Source: Chlamydiota bacterium (lineage in GTDB: Bacteria > Chlamydiota > Chlamydiia > Chlamydiales > SLFE01). Taken from it: 6,079 nucleotides of DNA. A model generated the notes under the pieces. That model was not told where the DNA came from. It searched no databases and saw only the letters and a list, made by a program, of their open reading frames with translations. The stretch spans positions 1 to 6,079 of the forward strand of contig JAAKFL010000122.1 of assembly GCA_011065065.1 (NCBI GenBank). Reading direction: 5' to 3'. Position numbers and translations under genes: made by a program. This document shows, piece by piece, positions 5,350-6,079 of this stretch. Within the stretch, counting starts at the first letter, position 1, and each line of letters starts with the position of its first letter.

Positions 5350-6079
5350 ATGAAAATTGCTATTATTGGGGCTGGTTTTTCCGGCCTCGCATTGACATAC
5401 TATCTTTCGCAAGATCCCAAGAGGCAGATCACCCTTTTTGACAAAAGAGGCATAGGGGGCGGAGCGTCCGGAATTGCTGCGGGATTGTTGCACCCTTATG
5501 TCGGAGGTAAAGCACTTCTTAACTGGAAGGGACAAGAATCACTTGCCGAAACCCGAGAATTGCTAAAAATAGCCAGTCAAAATTGTACAGATCCTGTGTT
5601 TCAAGAATCGGGAATCATACGGATTCCTAAGTCAGAAGAACAAAAAGCCTATTTCCAAAAGTGTGCTGTTGATCATGACGATGTCGAAATTTGCGATATT
5701 CAGATTCCAGGTGTAGAAGCTCAAAATGGGATCCTCATAAAATCTGGAATACAGGTGCATTGTGAAAATTATCTCAAAGGTCTATGGATGAATTGCCAAG
5801 AGCGAGGCTGCCAACTGCAAATCCAGGAAATTACCGATTTAGAGTCCCTCAAAGATTATGATCGCATTGTCATTTGTAACGGGGTTTCACAACTCTCCAA
5901 TAAAAAACTCAAACACATCAAAGGGCAACTCCTTAGATTGCAGTGGCCTTCAGACCTCCCGCCCTTGCAGCGTCCGGTTATCGGAAGCAAATATGTGGCG
6001 ATGGATCCCGATCTGCAATCCTGTTGGGTAGGCGCCACTTACGAACACAATTTTTCTGACGATGCCATCGATATGAAAA
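5350..6079 (+). CDS. FAD-dependent oxidoreductase, DAO family (3' end beyond window)
   Basis: The frame is open from the ATG at 5350 to the window end, giving 243 complete residues without a stop; the C-terminus is missing. The N-terminal FAD-binding Rossmann motif is IIGAGFSG (5-12), with D31 at the end of strand 2 (LFDKR). GGGASGIAAGLLHPYVGG (36-53) resembles the ASG-x-x-x-G-x-x-HP segment of DAO proteins such as the MnmC oxidase domain. KGQLLRL (191-197) and WVGATYEHN (226-234) are also typical of DAO proteins. Likely activity is oxidation of an amine or amino acid with FAD; D-amino acid dehydrogenase, glycine oxidase and MnmC-C-like roles cannot be separated here. From memory, C. trachomatis has a predicted D-amino acid dehydrogenase gene beside mdh, so the neighbourhood may be ancestral. 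No Shine-Dalgarno sequence precedes the ATG, only CAAGAA and seven T. Confidence 0.88.
   Translation, partial: MKIAIIGAGFSGLALTYYLSQDPKRQITLFDKRGIGGGASGIAAGLLHPYVGGKALLNWKGQESLAETRELLKIASQNCTDPVFQESGIIRIPKSEEQKAYFQKCAVDHDDVEICDIQIPGVEAQNGILIKSGIQVHCENYLKGLWMNCQERGCQLQIQEITDLESLKDYDRIVICNGVSQLSNKKLKHIKGQLLRLQWPSDLPPLQRPVIGSKYVAMDPDLQSCWVGATYEHNFSDDAIDMK

Noticed and set aside
5290..5535. Minus-strand 81-residue open frame running into the palindrome
   Set aside because: It is antisense to the conserved FAD-binding start of the oxidoreductase and ends within the repeat arm; no coding signs were seen.
1..6079. tRNA, rRNA or riboswitch genes
   Set aside because: Intergenic regions are short and none showed a cloverleaf, rRNA-like stretch or a preQ1-type aptamer pattern ahead of the genes. 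A covariance-model scan would be needed to be certain.

Overview
The window reads as chromosomal DNA of a member of the Chlamydiae outside the genus Chlamydia, i.e. an amoeba-associated or 'environmental' chlamydia (Parachlamydiales-like). The argument is inference from gene content. The malate dehydrogenase is of the cytosolic-like type 2 form used by chlamydiae. It is followed directly by a citrate synthase, which the pathogenic Chlamydia lack but environmental chlamydiae keep. A FAD-dependent oxidoreductase of the DAO family lies nearby; from memory, such a gene also neighbours mdh in Chlamydia trachomatis. The genus cannot be fixed from this sequence.

Layout: positions 1-133 are non-coding and hold a short CTCTGTG-type tandem repeat. 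On the minus strand, queE (1428 to 799) and queC (796 to 134) form a tight two-gene unit; their products make 7-deazaguanine intermediates (CDG, then preQ0) on the route to queuosine. A 106-bp divergent intergenic region with a spaced direct repeat separates queE from a plus-strand run of mdh (1535-2536), gltA (2540-3709) and an acylphosphatase gene (3702-3986). mdh and gltA are 3 bp apart, and gltA and the acylphosphatase gene overlap by 8 bp, so they are very likely one transcript. Mdh makes oxaloacetate and GltA condenses it with acetyl-CoA, which couples two consecutive TCA steps.

Downstream, a separate promoter-like site (TATAAT at 4002-4007) precedes an unrecognised 352-residue protein (4048-5106). 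It is Cys- and Lys-rich and built from internal helical repeats, followed by a non-repetitive C-terminal part. Between it and the next gene lies the most unusual object here: a 200-bp concentric palindrome (5128-5327). It has 56-bp arms, a second inverted repeat on exactly the same axis, and sub-hairpins inside each arm. The window ends inside a plus-strand FAD-dependent oxidoreductase gene (5350 to beyond 6079) that starts only 22 bp after the palindrome.

Most of the window is ordinary core metabolism. The parts worth a second look are the palindrome, the repeat protein, the eukaryote-like citrate synthase next to mdh, and the short intergenic repeats.
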